DNA of 64,000 bases from JADLGL01 sp963732865 (lineage in GTDB: Bacteria > Pseudomonadota > Alphaproteobacteria > Rhizobiales > Kaistiaceae), in assembly GCA_963732865.1 (NCBI GenBank), contig CAVTBC010000004.1, forward strand, positions 558,001 to 622,000. The letters are read 5' to 3'. The position numbers and the translations under genes are program-made. The notes beneath the pieces were generated by a model. The model was not told where the DNA came from. It did not search any database and was given only the letters and a program-made list of their open reading frames with translations. Position 1 is the first letter of the stretch. Every line of letters begins with the position of its first letter. Below, one piece after another: positions 17,633 to 26,292 of this stretch.

Positions 17633-17830
17633 CCCGGCGCGCCGGCCGTTTGTGGAACGTGACTCATGCTTGCATCTAGCAATCACGTTTCGTCTTACGG
17701 CGACACCGGCGATGGCGAGAAGGACACCGGTCAGGCCAACTGAAATTGCCAACGGCGAAACGAGAGGATCGCGCTCGACGGTTTCCGCCTCGGTCAAGAC
17801 CAATTCACTCGCCCGCGTTTTTAGGCGGGG

Positions 17831-18060
17831 TCAGCGTGATGTCACACTTTGTTTCATTGACCGGAGCAGCCCGTAGGCGGTCGTCACGTGGAAATGGAAG
17901 TTCGGCAACGACCGGCGGAACAGATAGTCACCGCCTTCCAAGGTCAGCGGCCCCGAACGCCGCATCAATGTCACCGTTCTGGTTTCCGAGCCGACAAAAC
18001 TGGCGGGATCGAGGCCTCGGATGAAAGCTAGCGTCCAGGCGATCCGTTCCTTCCTGCCAG
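17831..18060 (-). pseudogene. DUF1993 protein remnant
   Basis: On the minus strand the frame reads ERIAWTLAFIRGLDPASFVG, then TVTLMRR, GGDYLFRRSLPNFHFHVTTA and YGLLR before a TGA at 17831-17833. This is the C-terminal half of DUF1993 (DinB-like four-helix) proteins. The expected N-terminal half with its start is not readable upstream of about 18,100, so the gene is truncated. The rest of 17633-18280 holds no supported gene. Confidence 0.55.
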
Positions 18061-18280
18061 AACCGGTATCGTCCGGGACGCGACCTTGCTCCCCGTCGAC
18101 AGGATTTGAGCGAGTTCGCCAAGCGAAGGCGCTGGGCGACGCCGCAGCGTGACACGGCCGCGGTCCGACTGACCGTGAAGCGAATCGAGGCGCTTAGTGA
18201 AAGCGCCTTTGGCCCCACCGTGGTGGCGCCGGCGGTTAGCATTCGCTAGCCTAACTCTCCAAGGGGGATTCGCTGCAATA

Positions 18281-19199
18281 ATGCTTCATCGCCATGAGAC
18301 TTTTTGCAGGCATATTGCCGACGGTCGCAATCAGACCCAAGCCGCAATTGCTGGCGGGTATGCAAAAAAGTCGGCCACAGTAACCGCCTCCCGCCTAATG
18401 AAGCAGCCACACATCCGCGCGGAAATCGCTCGTTTGAAGTCTCACGGCAGGAGCCTCGGGCGGCAGGCCGGAAGCGGCAGTAACGGTGTCTCCGCGCCGA
18501 TTGATGGCGAAATCCTCGATCGCGGCGATCAGCGGCCACGCGCGCTCATGTCCGCCGGCGAGCGCTTGACGCTGCCGGCACTACGTCCGCAATGGCCACA
18601 ACGGCACCAAGGCGTACATCGAGGCCGGCTACTCCGAGAAGGGCGCGTCAGCCGGCGCTTGCAGGCTGCTCAAGCGGCCCGACGTTCAGGCCGAAATCGC
18701 CTTGCTCGAGGCTCGGGGCGGCAACGTCGTTCCGTTCATCGCAGGTGGTGGAAATGGCGGCTCCCCGCCGCTCGATGGTGATGTGCTCGGCCGCAATGAA
18801 CCAGACCCGCCACACCAGCCCATGTCAGAGTCCGAGCGTCTTACCCGGAGCCTCCTCATCGAGACCGGATTGCGCAACCTCGCCATGTGCATGGGTGACA
18901 TGGACGTGCCAGTCTCGACCGTCATCAAGGCCAAGCGAGAAGGCAAGGACGGCAAGACCATCGAGACCGTTGTCGTCAAGACCGTGCTGGTCCGCGAACG
19001 GGATGCCGGCGCCGCTGTTCGGCAGATGGACTTCCTCGACAAGCAGCTCGACAAACTGAGGGAAGACGCCGAAAAGCGCCAGGGCCAAGCCGATCCGGAT
19101 GCCGTCGGCGAGGCTGGCGGCGACTACCTTTCACCGGCCGTTCAGGCCAAGGTTGATGCTATGCGGGCGCTACTGCCCAAGGAAAAGGAGACCGCGTGA
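18281..19199 (+). pseudogene. Phage terminase small subunit, duplicated module with frameshift
   Basis: The first module from ATG 18281 reads HETFCRHIADGRNQTQAAIA, then GGYAKKSATVTASRLMKQPH, the Terminase_2 (PF03592) DNA-binding pattern, through a linker ending MSAGERLT. A second, diverged copy of the whole unit follows in another frame (CRHYVRNGHNGTKAYIEAGY, then RLLKRPDVQAEIALLE, linker ending MSESERLT). The frame change lies at about 18566-18575, and the second copy has no start of its own. The C-terminal region (IKAKREGKDGKTIETVVVKT, then coiled-coil-like MDFLDKQLDKLREDAEKRQG) ends at 19199. The family recognises phage DNA for packaging; no large subunit is nearby, so this is a prophage or GTA-like relic. 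Confidence 0.65.
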
Positions 19200-19305
19200 C
19201 GCAGAATTGGCGTCTGGAGGAAGGGAGGGCTAGCACAATTGTGCGATGGTCTTCACCAGCCTGACTCCTAATCTGCCGACGCCGAGCATTTCTGATTTCA
19301 TTTCT

Positions 19306-19425
19306 CCAGTGACGTTTCCGCCCCTCCACCAGTGACGTTTCCGCTACTATGCCAGTGACGTTTTTGTTCCTGGGCGAAATCATGAATTGGCCGATTTCAG
19401 CCACTTCTCCCCAGGGGCGTTTTCG
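19306..19425. repeat. Four direct repeats, iteron-like
   Basis: CCAGTGACGTTTCCG occurs at 19306-19320 and 19329-19343. Variants occur at 19352-19366 (ending TTTTTG) and 19411-19425 (CCAGGGGCGTTTTCG). The first three are exactly 23 bases apart, about two helical turns. They lie directly downstream of the winged-helix gene ending at 19433 and could be protein-binding iterons of the mobile element. Confidence 0.6.
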
Positions 19426-19432
19426 TTCCTAC

Positions 19433-19960
19433 TTATATATTTCCAGCGGGGGTGCGGGCCTCGGCTTCCGGCCCGACATGATCTGTCGAAATGGGCAGTG
19501 CCGGTTTCTGAGCTTCGTCCTTTAGCCTCAGCAGAACTTGTTTCGCCTGTTGGTCGGTCTGGATCGACTTCCACCGATTGGACGCCGGTGTCCTGTCGGC
19601 CCGTGGTAGCCACGTCAGTCCATACCGAGCCGGTCGGCGGGCAGACCCGAATGACCGTCGACCTCTGTCGATGACGTCGACAAATCCGAGTGCCTCGGCT
19701 TGCCTAATCGCTTGGCTGGTCGACCCTCGACGGATTCCATATGCCTCGAAGTCATCATAGGTGACAATTAGATTGCCGTTTTCTGTGCCGCCATGAAGCA
19801 TGTGCTCGATCATAATGCGGTCAACGACCTGTCGAGCGGGACCTGGAATTGCCCGCCACGCCGGCGACTCCATCATTGAGCGGGTGAACCAGACCCAAGG
19901 CTCGCCATGAGGCGGGCGGTTCATTCGTTCCCAACGCGATTTACCAGACACGGAGCTCAT
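19433..19960 (-). CDS. Winged-helix protein of rhizobial mobile elements
   Basis: A 175-aa protein. GEPWVWFTRSMMESPAWRAI, then ARQVVDRIMIEHM, ENGNLIVTYDDFEAYGIRR and AIRQAEALGFVDVIDRGRR form a winged helix-turn-helix found in many alphaproteobacterial integrative elements and plasmids, usually annotated as hypothetical. The C-terminal third is disordered. ATG 19960 overlaps the DUF6074 gene stop (ATGA), so translation is coupled. The four direct repeats immediately beyond its 3' end are candidate binding sites. A role in replication or element regulation is inference. Confidence 0.7.
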   Translation of the reverse strand: MSSVSGKSRWERMNRPPHGEPWVWFTRSMMESPAWRAIPGPARQVVDRIMIEHMLHGGTENGNLIVTYDDFEAYGIRRGSTSQAIRQAEALGFVDVIDRGRRSFGSARRPARYGLTWLPRADRTPASNRWKSIQTDQQAKQVLLRLKDEAQKPALPISTDHVGPEAEARTPAGNI

Positions 19961-20208
19961 GCCGCCCCTCCGACACTTTGACGGAAGGAGGACATTGCGC
20001 ATCTGATCGCCTGCGCCATCGCTTCGAGTTCCTGATCGACGATTGCTTTGGCGATACCCCGCTTTGTGAGCGTGCGCGCCTGAACGCTAAGTTGCTGCGC
20101 CAGATGTCGCTCCGCTGACACGGCCGGCATGGCCGCCATGTGCTTAGCGTGGCGATCTATGAACCGTCGTCGCCGATGTAGCGGGAACGGTAGGACCTGG
20201 GCGGTCAT
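19957..20208 (-). CDS. DUF6074 family protein
   Basis: An 83-aa protein beginning MTAQVLPFPLHRRRRFIDRH, the diagnostic start of DUF6074, followed by a helical region ending in KAIVDQELEAMAQAIRCAM. The family occurs in rhizobial mobile elements next to winged-helix genes, as here. The function is unknown. Its stop overlaps the next gene by four bases. Confidence 0.72.
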   Translation of the reverse strand: MTAQVLPFPLHRRRRFIDRHAKHMAAMPAVSAERHLAQQLSVQARTLTKRGIAKAIVDQELEAMAQAIRCAMSSFRQSVGGAA

Positions 20209-20265
20209 GCTAGAGGACGGGCTTCCGACGCTCTTACGTGATCGAGCGGCGGGGCGGTCGCGAAC

Positions 20266-20508
20266 CTATTCATTGCCCGTAGTCCGACCGCTAAGCCTGT
20301 CGGCGATCCATTGCTGAACGGCTCGCTCACTCGACCCGCCGCGGCCCCTAGTCAGCCTGACTTTTGCCGGGAAGAGGCCCGACCGGCGCAAACGCCAAAC
20401 CGTCGTTTTACTTAGGGACGTCAGACGGCAGACATCGAAATCTGACAAGATTCGGTCGCCATCGCGATCCCATTGCCCAATCAGAGAGTCAATTTCAGGG
20501 TTTGACAT
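20266..20508 (-). CDS. AlpA/excisionase-like helix-turn-helix protein
   Basis: An 80-aa protein with a MerR-like winged helix typical of phage AlpA/excisionase regulators: ILSDFDVCRLTSLSKTTVWR, RLRRSGLFPAKVRLT and an RAVQQWI end. AAGGAA precedes the ATG at 20508 and is the reason for choosing it over an ATG at 20550. It would control excision or expression of the element, but the partner integrase is missing from the window. Confidence 0.75.
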   Translation of the reverse strand: MSNPEIDSLIGQWDRDGDRILSDFDVCRLTSLSKTTVWRLRRSGLFPAKVRLTRGRGGSSERAVQQWIADRLSGRTTGNE

Positions 20509-20595
20509 GGCGGTTCCTTTCCTTCCGCCTGCCATATATTCGCCTGCCAAAGCTTGGTCAGGGCCAACCCGTGCCCGTCTTGGAAGAGATTGGCC

Positions 20596-21303
20596 CTAGC
20601 CATAAATCTGTTCGAGATTGCGAATGAACCGCTTGCGGGCTTGGGCCACGTGGCGCCGGATTGAGCGAGGGCTCATGTCTTCGACCGCCGGGCGGCCGAT
20701 GACTGGACGAAGCGCTTCAATGACGAAATTCAACATGGGCGCGGGAACATCTTCGTTTCCGACGGGCGCATCGGCCGGGTGCGTTGCAGTAAATATGCAC
20801 CAGTCCTGGACTAGCGCCAGCGCGAGCGATCGGCCTGCGCCCCATGCCAGGACCTCCTCAATCAGCACGTCTGTCAAACTCGGCCCGGTCTCCATTTTGT
20901 CAGCCGTCGCCTCTAGGAACGAGGCAACCTCAGCAATGCGTTCCTTGGTCAGCGCGTTTGGTAAGGCGACCGGGATTCGTTCAATATCCTCCGGGTGAAG
21001 ACCGATCATCGCTTCCGCCGCGGGAAAAGCCCCGATTGGATTCCGTCTCAGGACCCTTGCAGCGGCTCGTAGGACGTCAATGTCTGATAGGTCTCTGCGT
21101 CTCCGTTTTGACGGCGGGAGATCCTTCTTTCGCTGCTTGTGATGGTGGTAGCGATCGAGGTGCCTGTGTATCTTGGCGATCAGTTCATCGAACACTCTCT
21201 CGTCAAGGTTCGGTATGCTGTCCGCCACCGCGGACCGGACGCCTGTACGCCACTCGGTTTCGGAAACCGCCTCTAGGTCGCTATTTCTTCGCTTGTTCGC
21301 CAC
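20596..21303 (-). CDS. Hypothetical mobile-element protein
   Basis: A 235-aa basic N-terminus / acidic middle protein. It has a His/Lys-rich stretch (RYHHHKQRKKDLPPSKRRRR) near residues 52-72, helical segments in the middle (DVLIEEVLAWGAGRSLALAL) and a C-terminal SPRSIRRHVAQARKRFIRN that could bind DNA. No family was recognised. It starts with GTG at 21303, 109 bases from tRNA-Arg, where an integrase would normally lie. The intervening segment has a short tandem repeat (TGTGACCTATG twice) at about 21344-21363. Confidence 0.55.
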   Translation of the reverse strand: MANKRRNSDLEAVSETEWRTGVRSAVADSIPNLDERVFDELIAKIHRHLDRYHHHKQRKKDLPPSKRRRRDLSDIDVLRAAARVLRRNPIGAFPAAEAMIGLHPEDIERIPVALPNALTKERIAEVASFLEATADKMETGPSLTDVLIEEVLAWGAGRSLALALVQDWCIFTATHPADAPVGNEDVPAPMLNFVIEALRPVIGRPAVEDMSPRSIRRHVAQARKRFIRNLEQIYG

Positions 21304-21411
21304 TGCTTCTCACGGGGCGTCAAGGGCGGGTCGGGCGCCCATTTTGTGACCTATGTGTGACCTATACCGCATTCTTCGAAAACGACCGACTGCCTAACTT
21401 ATTGAAAACAT

Positions 21412-21488
21412 TGGTGACCCCGACTGGATTCGAACCAGTGGCCCTCAGATTAGGAATCTGATGCTCTATCCTGCTGAGCTACGGGGTC
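21412..21488 (-). tRNA. tRNA-Arg (CCT)
   Basis: Full cloverleaf on the minus strand: acceptor GACCCCG/CGGGGTC, anticodon loop TTCCTAA giving CCT (reads AGG), TTCGAAT T-loop and an encoded CCA end. The 3' end faces the mobile-element remnant at 18.2-21.3 kb, the usual side for integration at tRNA genes. Confidence 0.93.
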
Positions 21489-21807
21489 ATCTGCAGGTCA
21501 GGCAGTAGGTACGTCGACTAGCATCGTTTGCCGCCGGCTGGAACTGCCCCCTGCCGGCGGGGCTTCGGTCGGAGCGGGGCGCCATGCTGCATCGGCGCGG
21601 GGCAGGCTCAGCGGGCGCTCCGGCGGTCGCGACCTGGCTGCCCGCCCAGGCGAACAGGCATTTGTCCGGCGCCGCTTTGCCCGGGGCGCTGCTCTTTGTC
21701 GTCGTTACTTTGCCGGCCGACGTTGTCCGGGCGCTTCATCAGGATTAGTCTGATGAAAGGCAAGGCCCGATAAAAGGGCGCGGACGACCGTAAGGGAGAT
21801 TGAAGAG
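21489..21807. other. Non-coding region with a small hairpin
   Basis: No supported gene in about 320 bases. TTCATCAG and its reverse complement at 21735-21758 flank the loop GATTAGT, about 50 bases before the ATG of the next gene, and could be an operator or a leader hairpin. Confidence 0.4.
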
Positions 21808-22290
21808 ATGAAGAACCTGAAAGCTGTAATAGCGGGCGCTGCGGTGCTTGTGCTGCTGGCGGCGAACTCGGCCTGGGCGGTCGCCACGCAGCCCGGCGGA
21901 CCCAACAGTTCGACCGTCACCATCGGCAATCCGGTTACCGACGGAAACGACGTGCAAATCGATCGCTGCGAATGCGATGGCGGGCCGCTTGAGGCCATCA
22001 CGGTCCATACCGACCGGGCCGATGCCGTGGTTCGCATCGACCGTCTGGTGGGCCAGATTGCCCGCACGAGCGACGGGATTCGGGTGGGCAACATCGTCCA
22101 TGCAACCAACACGGAACACGATGCGATCGTGCTGGTGATCCAGTTGGATGACGGGCTGATCGGCACGGTTCAGCGGATCGCGGTCCGCCGCACGGCGTTC
22201 TACTATTCCGACGGCGTGGTCATCATCGACACCACGATGGCGGATCTCCAGCAGTCGGTTCTGGCCGGTGCAGCCGGTGCGGGGGCGTAG
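21808..22290 (+). CDS. Exported hypothetical protein
   Basis: A 160-aa protein with a Sec signal peptide (KAVIAGAAVLVLLAANSAWA, cleavage near residue 24). The mature region is Val/Ile/Asp-rich with alternating beta-like pattern (TIGNPVTDGNDVQIDRCECD; HATNTEHDAIVLVIQLDDG). A CEC motif near residue 54 could bind metal or form a disulfide. A GGGAGA site precedes the ATG. The gene overlaps the next exported protein by 23 bases. No family was recognised; it is probably periplasmic or extracellular. Confidence 0.7.
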   Translation: MKNLKAVIAGAAVLVLLAANSAWAVATQPGGPNSSTVTIGNPVTDGNDVQIDRCECDGGPLEAITVHTDRADAVVRIDRLVGQIARTSDGIRVGNIVHATNTEHDAIVLVIQLDDGLIGTVQRIAVRRTAFYYSDGVVIIDTTMADLQQSVLAGAAGAGA

Positions 22291-22795
22291 CGCCCAGGAA
22301 CGGATCGGGGCGTTGCAGCGGGGCCGTTCACCAGAACGGCCTCGCGCGTCGGCCCCTCGCCGTGCGCACGGACTGCTCCGGTGGGTGGGCGCGCTGGCGC
22401 TGGCCACGACGGCGTTCGTGGCGCCGGCATCGGCCCAGGACGTTCACACCGCGACCGTCACGCGGGCCCCGGCCGGCTTCTATTGCGGCTATGTCGAGCT
22501 GACCCTGTACACGCTGAGCGCCGGGATTCCGACCAGCCAGTACCGGGCGGCAGACTACAACGCCGCCGAAGTCGGACAGCGCTACATCATCGATCCGGGC
22601 ATCAATGGCGCCATCACCGGCGCTTGGTACACGCCTGCGGCCTATGTCGATAACCTCCGTCTCTTCCGGAAGCTCGACGTCTATCCCTATGCGGGAAACG
22701 ACCACTATTTCGTGCTTGAGGTCCTGGCCATTCCCGATGTCACGCCGGGGCAAATGACAATCAACGTGCATCTCGCCTGCCGGCCGGAAGGCTAG
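22268..22795 (+). CDS. Exported hypothetical protein with Tat-like signal
   Basis: A 175-aa protein from a GTG at 22268 that overlaps the previous gene. An arginine-rich leader (ASAPRRAHGLL) precedes a hydrophobic stretch ending ASAQ near residue 57, compatible with a Tat or long Sec signal. The mature part is beta-rich and aromatic (GFYCGYVELTLYTLSAG; HYFVLEVLAIPD), with two Cys that could pair. No family was recognised. The close overlap suggests co-expression with the upstream exported protein. The start is uncertain because no alternative ATG is available. Confidence 0.6.
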   Translation: MQPVRGRSAQERIGALQRGRSPERPRASAPRRAHGLLRWVGALALATTAFVAPASAQDVHTATVTRAPAGFYCGYVELTLYTLSAGIPTSQYRAADYNAAEVGQRYIIDPGINGAITGAWYTPAAYVDNLRLFRKLDVYPYAGNDHYFVLEVLAIPDVTPGQMTINVHLACRPEG

Positions 22796-22805
22796 GCGGA
22801 AAGCC

Positions 22806-23666
22806 TCAGGCGTCGCGGCGCAGGAGCATCGCGCTTGCCCCGGCAAGTGCCGCGACGGCCCAGGCGATCAAAATGCCGTAACCTTGCCAGGGGCCAAAGG
22901 TGGTGCGGTCGGCGTCGATCAAGTCCCGCAGAGACATGCCGCCTTCGGTGCCCAGCGAATACACGGCCTGTCCGGCGGTGCTCGGCAGGTAATCATACAG
23001 GTTCTGCACCCAGTCTAACGTCACGAACTGCAGGACGATGGGCAGAATGACGACCAGCGCCACCAAAGCGAATATTGCTCCAGCGGCGCTGCGCAACAGC
23101 CAGCCTAATGCGGTGCCGACAACGGCGATGGCAGCCAGATAAAGGGCGGCGCCAATGACGGCGCGGATGACGCCGGGGTCGGAGAGTTCAGCACCGAGCC
23201 CCTGATCGGCAAGGATCGTTTGTGCCAGGAAGAAGGCCGCGAACGCCGCGGGCAGCATCACCAGCAAAGTCGAAAGGAAGACGAGGATCGCCTTGACGAC
23301 AAGGATCGGGATGCGGGTCGGCACCGCCGCGAAGGTGGCCCGTACCATCCCGGTCGAGTATTCGCCGGTAACGATCAGGACGCCGAGGACGCCGATGGCA
23401 AGCTGCGCCATGCCGACGCCCTGCAGGCTGAGCCAGGCGGTGTCGAGAAGCTGCGAGGCGGGGCCGTCGAAATGGTTGTCGCTGACGGCCGAGCTGATGC
23501 CCCACGCGATCAGCACGGAAAGACCGATCATGAACAAGGCAGCCAGCCCCAGCACGATGTAGGTCGAGCGGACGGACCATAGTTTCGTCCATTCCGATCG
23601 CATGACGCCGAGCCAGGTGATGCGCGCCCGGGCGAGGCTTGGCGAGGTGGTCGTTGCCGTGCTCAT
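22806..23666 (-). CDS. ABC-2 type transporter permease
   Basis: A 286-aa protein with six predicted membrane helices. It has the cytoplasmic start SEWTKLWSVRSTY and GEYSTGMVRATFAAVPTR after helix 2, both typical of ABC-2 (YhcC/CcmB-like) permeases. It overlaps the upstream ATP-binding gene by four bases and together they would form a half-size exporter. The substrate is not predictable; in other bacteria such pairs export lipids, antibiotics or peptides. It is convergent with the exported-protein genes, ending 11 bases from them. Confidence 0.82.
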   Translation of the reverse strand: MSTATTTSPSLARARITWLGVMRSEWTKLWSVRSTYIVLGLAALFMIGLSVLIAWGISSAVSDNHFDGPASQLLDTAWLSLQGVGMAQLAIGVLGVLIVTGEYSTGMVRATFAAVPTRIPILVVKAILVFLSTLLVMLPAAFAAFFLAQTILADQGLGAELSDPGVIRAVIGAALYLAAIAVVGTALGWLLRSAAGAIFALVALVVILPIVLQFVTLDWVQNLYDYLPSTAGQAVYSLGTEGGMSLRDLIDADRTTFGPWQGYGILIAWAVAALAGASAMLLRRDA

Positions 23667-24598
23667 GAAGGGCTCCCTGTGGCCGGCGACGGCGCGGTGC
23701 TCATGACGCGATATTCGACGGAGTCTCCGGTGAGCTTCATGAAGGCGTCTTCGAGCGACGCCTTTCGGCTGGTCAGTTCGTGCAACACGATCCCGTTGTC
23801 CGCTGCCGTCTGGCCGATCGCTTCGATGGCAAGTCCGGTGACGTCGAGTTCGCCGTCGATTTGAGCGATTCTTGCGCCAGCGGCAGACAGGATCGCGGCC
23901 AAGCGGTCAATCTCGGGCGAGCGGACCAGAACGCGCGCCTCGGCGGCTTGGTCGATGAAGTCGCCGATATCTGAATCGGCAAGGATCTTGCCGCGGCCGA
24001 TGACGATGAGATGCTGCGCAACGAGCGCCATTTCGCTCATCAGGTGGCTGGAGATGAAGACGGTGCGGCCTTCGCCGGCCAGCCGTCGGAGAAGGTTGCG
24101 CACCCATAGGACGCCGTCAGGATCGAGGCCGTTTACCGGTTCGTCGAGGATCAGGACCTGCGGGTCGCCCAACAGCGCAACTGCGATTCCGAGGCGCTGG
24201 CCCATGCCGAGCGAGAAGCCGCCGGCGCGCTTGTGGGCGACACCGGAAAGGCCGACCAGATCGATGACTTCAAGCACGCGCGCCTTGCCGATGCTATGCG
24301 TCTCGGCCAGCGCCTTGAGATGATTGTAGGCTGTGCGGCCGGAATGGGCAGCCTTGGCTTCAAGGAGGGCGCCGACTTCACGCAGCGGCGCGGCGTGGGC
24401 GCGATAGGGTTTGCCGCCGACGGTGACCCTGCCCGAACTTGGCCGGTCCAATCCGACGATCATGCGCATCGTTGTCGACTTGCCGGCGCCATTGGGGCCG
24501 AGGAAGCCCGTGACACGTCCGGGCAAGACCTGAAAGCTAATGTCGTCGACGGCGAGTTTCTCGCCGTAGCGCTTGCTCAAATGCTGCGCTTCAATCAC
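23663..24598 (-). CDS. ABC transporter ATP-binding protein
   Basis: A 311-aa ATPase. Walker A GPNGAGKST is near residue 34, the signature FSLGMGQR near 130 (a variant of LSGGQ), and Walker B VLILDEPVNGLDPDG near 150, followed by the His loop SSHLMSE. The C-terminal 90 residues are an accessory domain of the drug/bacitracin-export (CcmA/DUF4162-like) class. It starts at a GTG. It powers the permease encoded next. Confidence 0.88.
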   Translation of the reverse strand: MIEAQHLSKRYGEKLAVDDISFQVLPGRVTGFLGPNGAGKSTTMRMIVGLDRPSSGRVTVGGKPYRAHAAPLREVGALLEAKAAHSGRTAYNHLKALAETHSIGKARVLEVIDLVGLSGVAHKRAGGFSLGMGQRLGIAVALLGDPQVLILDEPVNGLDPDGVLWVRNLLRRLAGEGRTVFISSHLMSEMALVAQHLIVIGRGKILADSDIGDFIDQAAEARVLVRSPEIDRLAAILSAAGARIAQIDGELDVTGLAIEAIGQTAADNGIVLHELTSRKASLEDAFMKLTGDSVEYRVMSTAPSPATGSPS

Positions 24599-24727
24599 GC
24601 GTTCGCCGCCTCGTTGCCGTTCCTGCCGAAGCGGTGCCCTGCCAGGGTGCCAAAGTCAACGCCTGGCGATCTCTGGGCAGATGCCGTGGGGCTGGATCAG
24701 ACCGTGGCGCTGGTCCACATTGGCGGC

Positions 24728-25459
24728 ATGTGCGGCCGCTATGACAGTCTCATCCCCCGTGACGCGATGGAACAATTGTTCGCCGCCGTCGCGCTGCCTG
24801 GTTCAAATTTTCCGCCGCGCTACAACATCGCGCCGACCCAGGATGTGCCGATCGTAAAGCTCGTGCGCGAGGGAAGCGGCCGCGAAGTCGCAATGGCGCG
24901 CTGGGGTCTCGTGCCGTTCTGGATGAAGGCGCTGCCGAAGGTGCCGCATATCAACGCCCGCGCTGAAGCGATCGAGCGCACGGGCCTCTTCCGCGAGGCC
25001 TTTGCCGCGCGGCGCTGTTTGCTGCCGGCGACCGGCTTCTATGAATGGGAGAGGCGTGACAAAGTCCGCCAGCCCTATCGCTTCCGCCTGCGTTCGGGCG
25101 ATCCCTTCGCCTTTGCGGGCCTGTGGGAATACGCCAAGATTGAAGGCGAGGGCCTGTTGTCGACGACGATCATCGTGACCGAGGCGAACGCTCTGGTGGC
25201 ACGCATCCACGACCGGATGCCGGTGATCCTTGCAGCCGTCGACTATGCGAAATGGCTCGATCCCGGCACCGGGCAGGTGGAGGCGAAAGCGCTGCTGCGG
25301 CCGTTCGATGCGGCGCTGATGGAAGCCTATCCCGTCAGCACGATCGTCAATCACTATGACAATGACAGCGAGGAATGCATCCGGCCGATCACGCTTGATG
25401 AAAGCGAGCCCAGCGAGGGGGAGGCGGGCGCCGATCAGCCCGGTCTGCCGGGCCTCTAG
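24728..25459 (+). CDS. yedK: SOS response-associated peptidase (SRAP, YedK-like)
   Basis: A 243-aa member of the SRAP/HMCES family, which covalently shields abasic sites in single-stranded DNA. The initiator Met is followed by Cys2 (MCGRY), which after Met removal forms the DNA-protein crosslink. Catalytic residues are visible as INARAE near 77, GFYEW near 105 and VARIHDRMPVIL near 160. The ATG at 24728 is required because Cys must be residue 2. It overlaps the convergent FkbM gene by four bases. Confidence 0.9.
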   Translation: MCGRYDSLIPRDAMEQLFAAVALPGSNFPPRYNIAPTQDVPIVKLVREGSGREVAMARWGLVPFWMKALPKVPHINARAEAIERTGLFREAFAARRCLLPATGFYEWERRDKVRQPYRFRLRSGDPFAFAGLWEYAKIEGEGLLSTTIIVTEANALVARIHDRMPVILAAVDYAKWLDPGTGQVEAKALLRPFDAALMEAYPVSTIVNHYDNDSEECIRPITLDESEPSEGEAGADQPGLPGL

Positions 25460-26271
25460 GCTGGCCTGGTGAATTGCAGATCGGCGATGATCGGATCGTC
25501 GGATTTGTGCAGGATAGTGTCGCCCAGCCGCCAGCCGCGCGTTTCGAGAAACGCGACGACCTCCTGCCGCCGCGGCAGCGAGGCGTCATCGTCCATCACT
25601 TCGATCTGCAGGCCGCGCAGGCGCGGATCGGCCAAAGTCTTGTCGCCGCCGCGCAGCACCGATCCTTCATTGCCGTCGATGTCGATCTTGACGTGGGTGG
25701 GGAAGGGGAGGCCGGGGATGGCGACGAGGTCGTCGAGCCGGTAGCAGAGGCAGCGATACGTCGCCGCCGGGTCGACCGAACGGTCGCGGAAAGCATAAAT
25801 GTCGCCGAAGGCGTGCATCGAGCCGCCCGGCTGGAGGTTCTGCAGCTTGAAGGTCTGCCCGCCGGTTTGCTCACCGAGGCCGATCGCCAGCGCGGTCACC
25901 TTCCCGGACAGCCTGTTGAGCAGCGTGTTGCGCAGGATCGCGGCGTAGTTGAAATAGGCCGGCTCGATCGCGACCACCGCGTCGACATTCGGGTTCTCGG
26001 CGGCCAGCAGGGAGAAGACGCCGATATTGGCGCCGACATCCCACAGGACAGAACCCTTCGGCAGGTTGCGCACCCAGTGCGCGGTCCAGCCTTCGGCGAT
26101 GGCCTGCGAGCGCGACAACTCGAGGAACGATTCGGCGGTGAAGCGGAGCCGGCTGCCTTCAAGGCGCAGCGGCTTGGCGACGGCAAGGCTGCGGCGGACG
26201 CGAAGCTTCAGCGCGGCGAGGCGATTGCGCGAAGCCAGCCAAGTTTGGAATGTGCGCAGCAACTGTCTCAT
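25456..26271 (-). CDS. FkbM-family methyltransferase
   Basis: A 271-aa SAM-dependent methyltransferase of the FkbM family (Methyltransf_21). The SAM motif VLWDVGANIGVFSLLAA is near residue 80, followed by VVAIEPAYFNYAAI, then KIDIDGNEGSVLRGG near 200, the FkbM acidic/Gly signature. ATG 26271 has GGAGGG just upstream. Such enzymes often O-methylate sugars or glycans, but no glycan cluster is adjacent, so the substrate is unknown. Confidence 0.85.
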   Translation of the reverse strand: MRQLLRTFQTWLASRNRLAALKLRVRRSLAVAKPLRLEGSRLRFTAESFLELSRSQAIAEGWTAHWVRNLPKGSVLWDVGANIGVFSLLAAENPNVDAVVAIEPAYFNYAAILRNTLLNRLSGKVTALAIGLGEQTGGQTFKLQNLQPGGSMHAFGDIYAFRDRSVDPAATYRCLCYRLDDLVAIPGLPFPTHVKIDIDGNEGSVLRGGDKTLADPRLRGLQIEVMDDDASLPRRQEVVAFLETRGWRLGDTILHKSDDPIIADLQFTRPA

Positions 26272-26292
26272 CAACCCTCCGGTTCGGGCTGT

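Noticed and set aside
17603..17803. Minus-strand 66-aa frame with one hydrophobic segment
   Set aside because: The hydrophobic part looks plausible, but the start is TTG without a ribosome binding site and there is no support from family or context.
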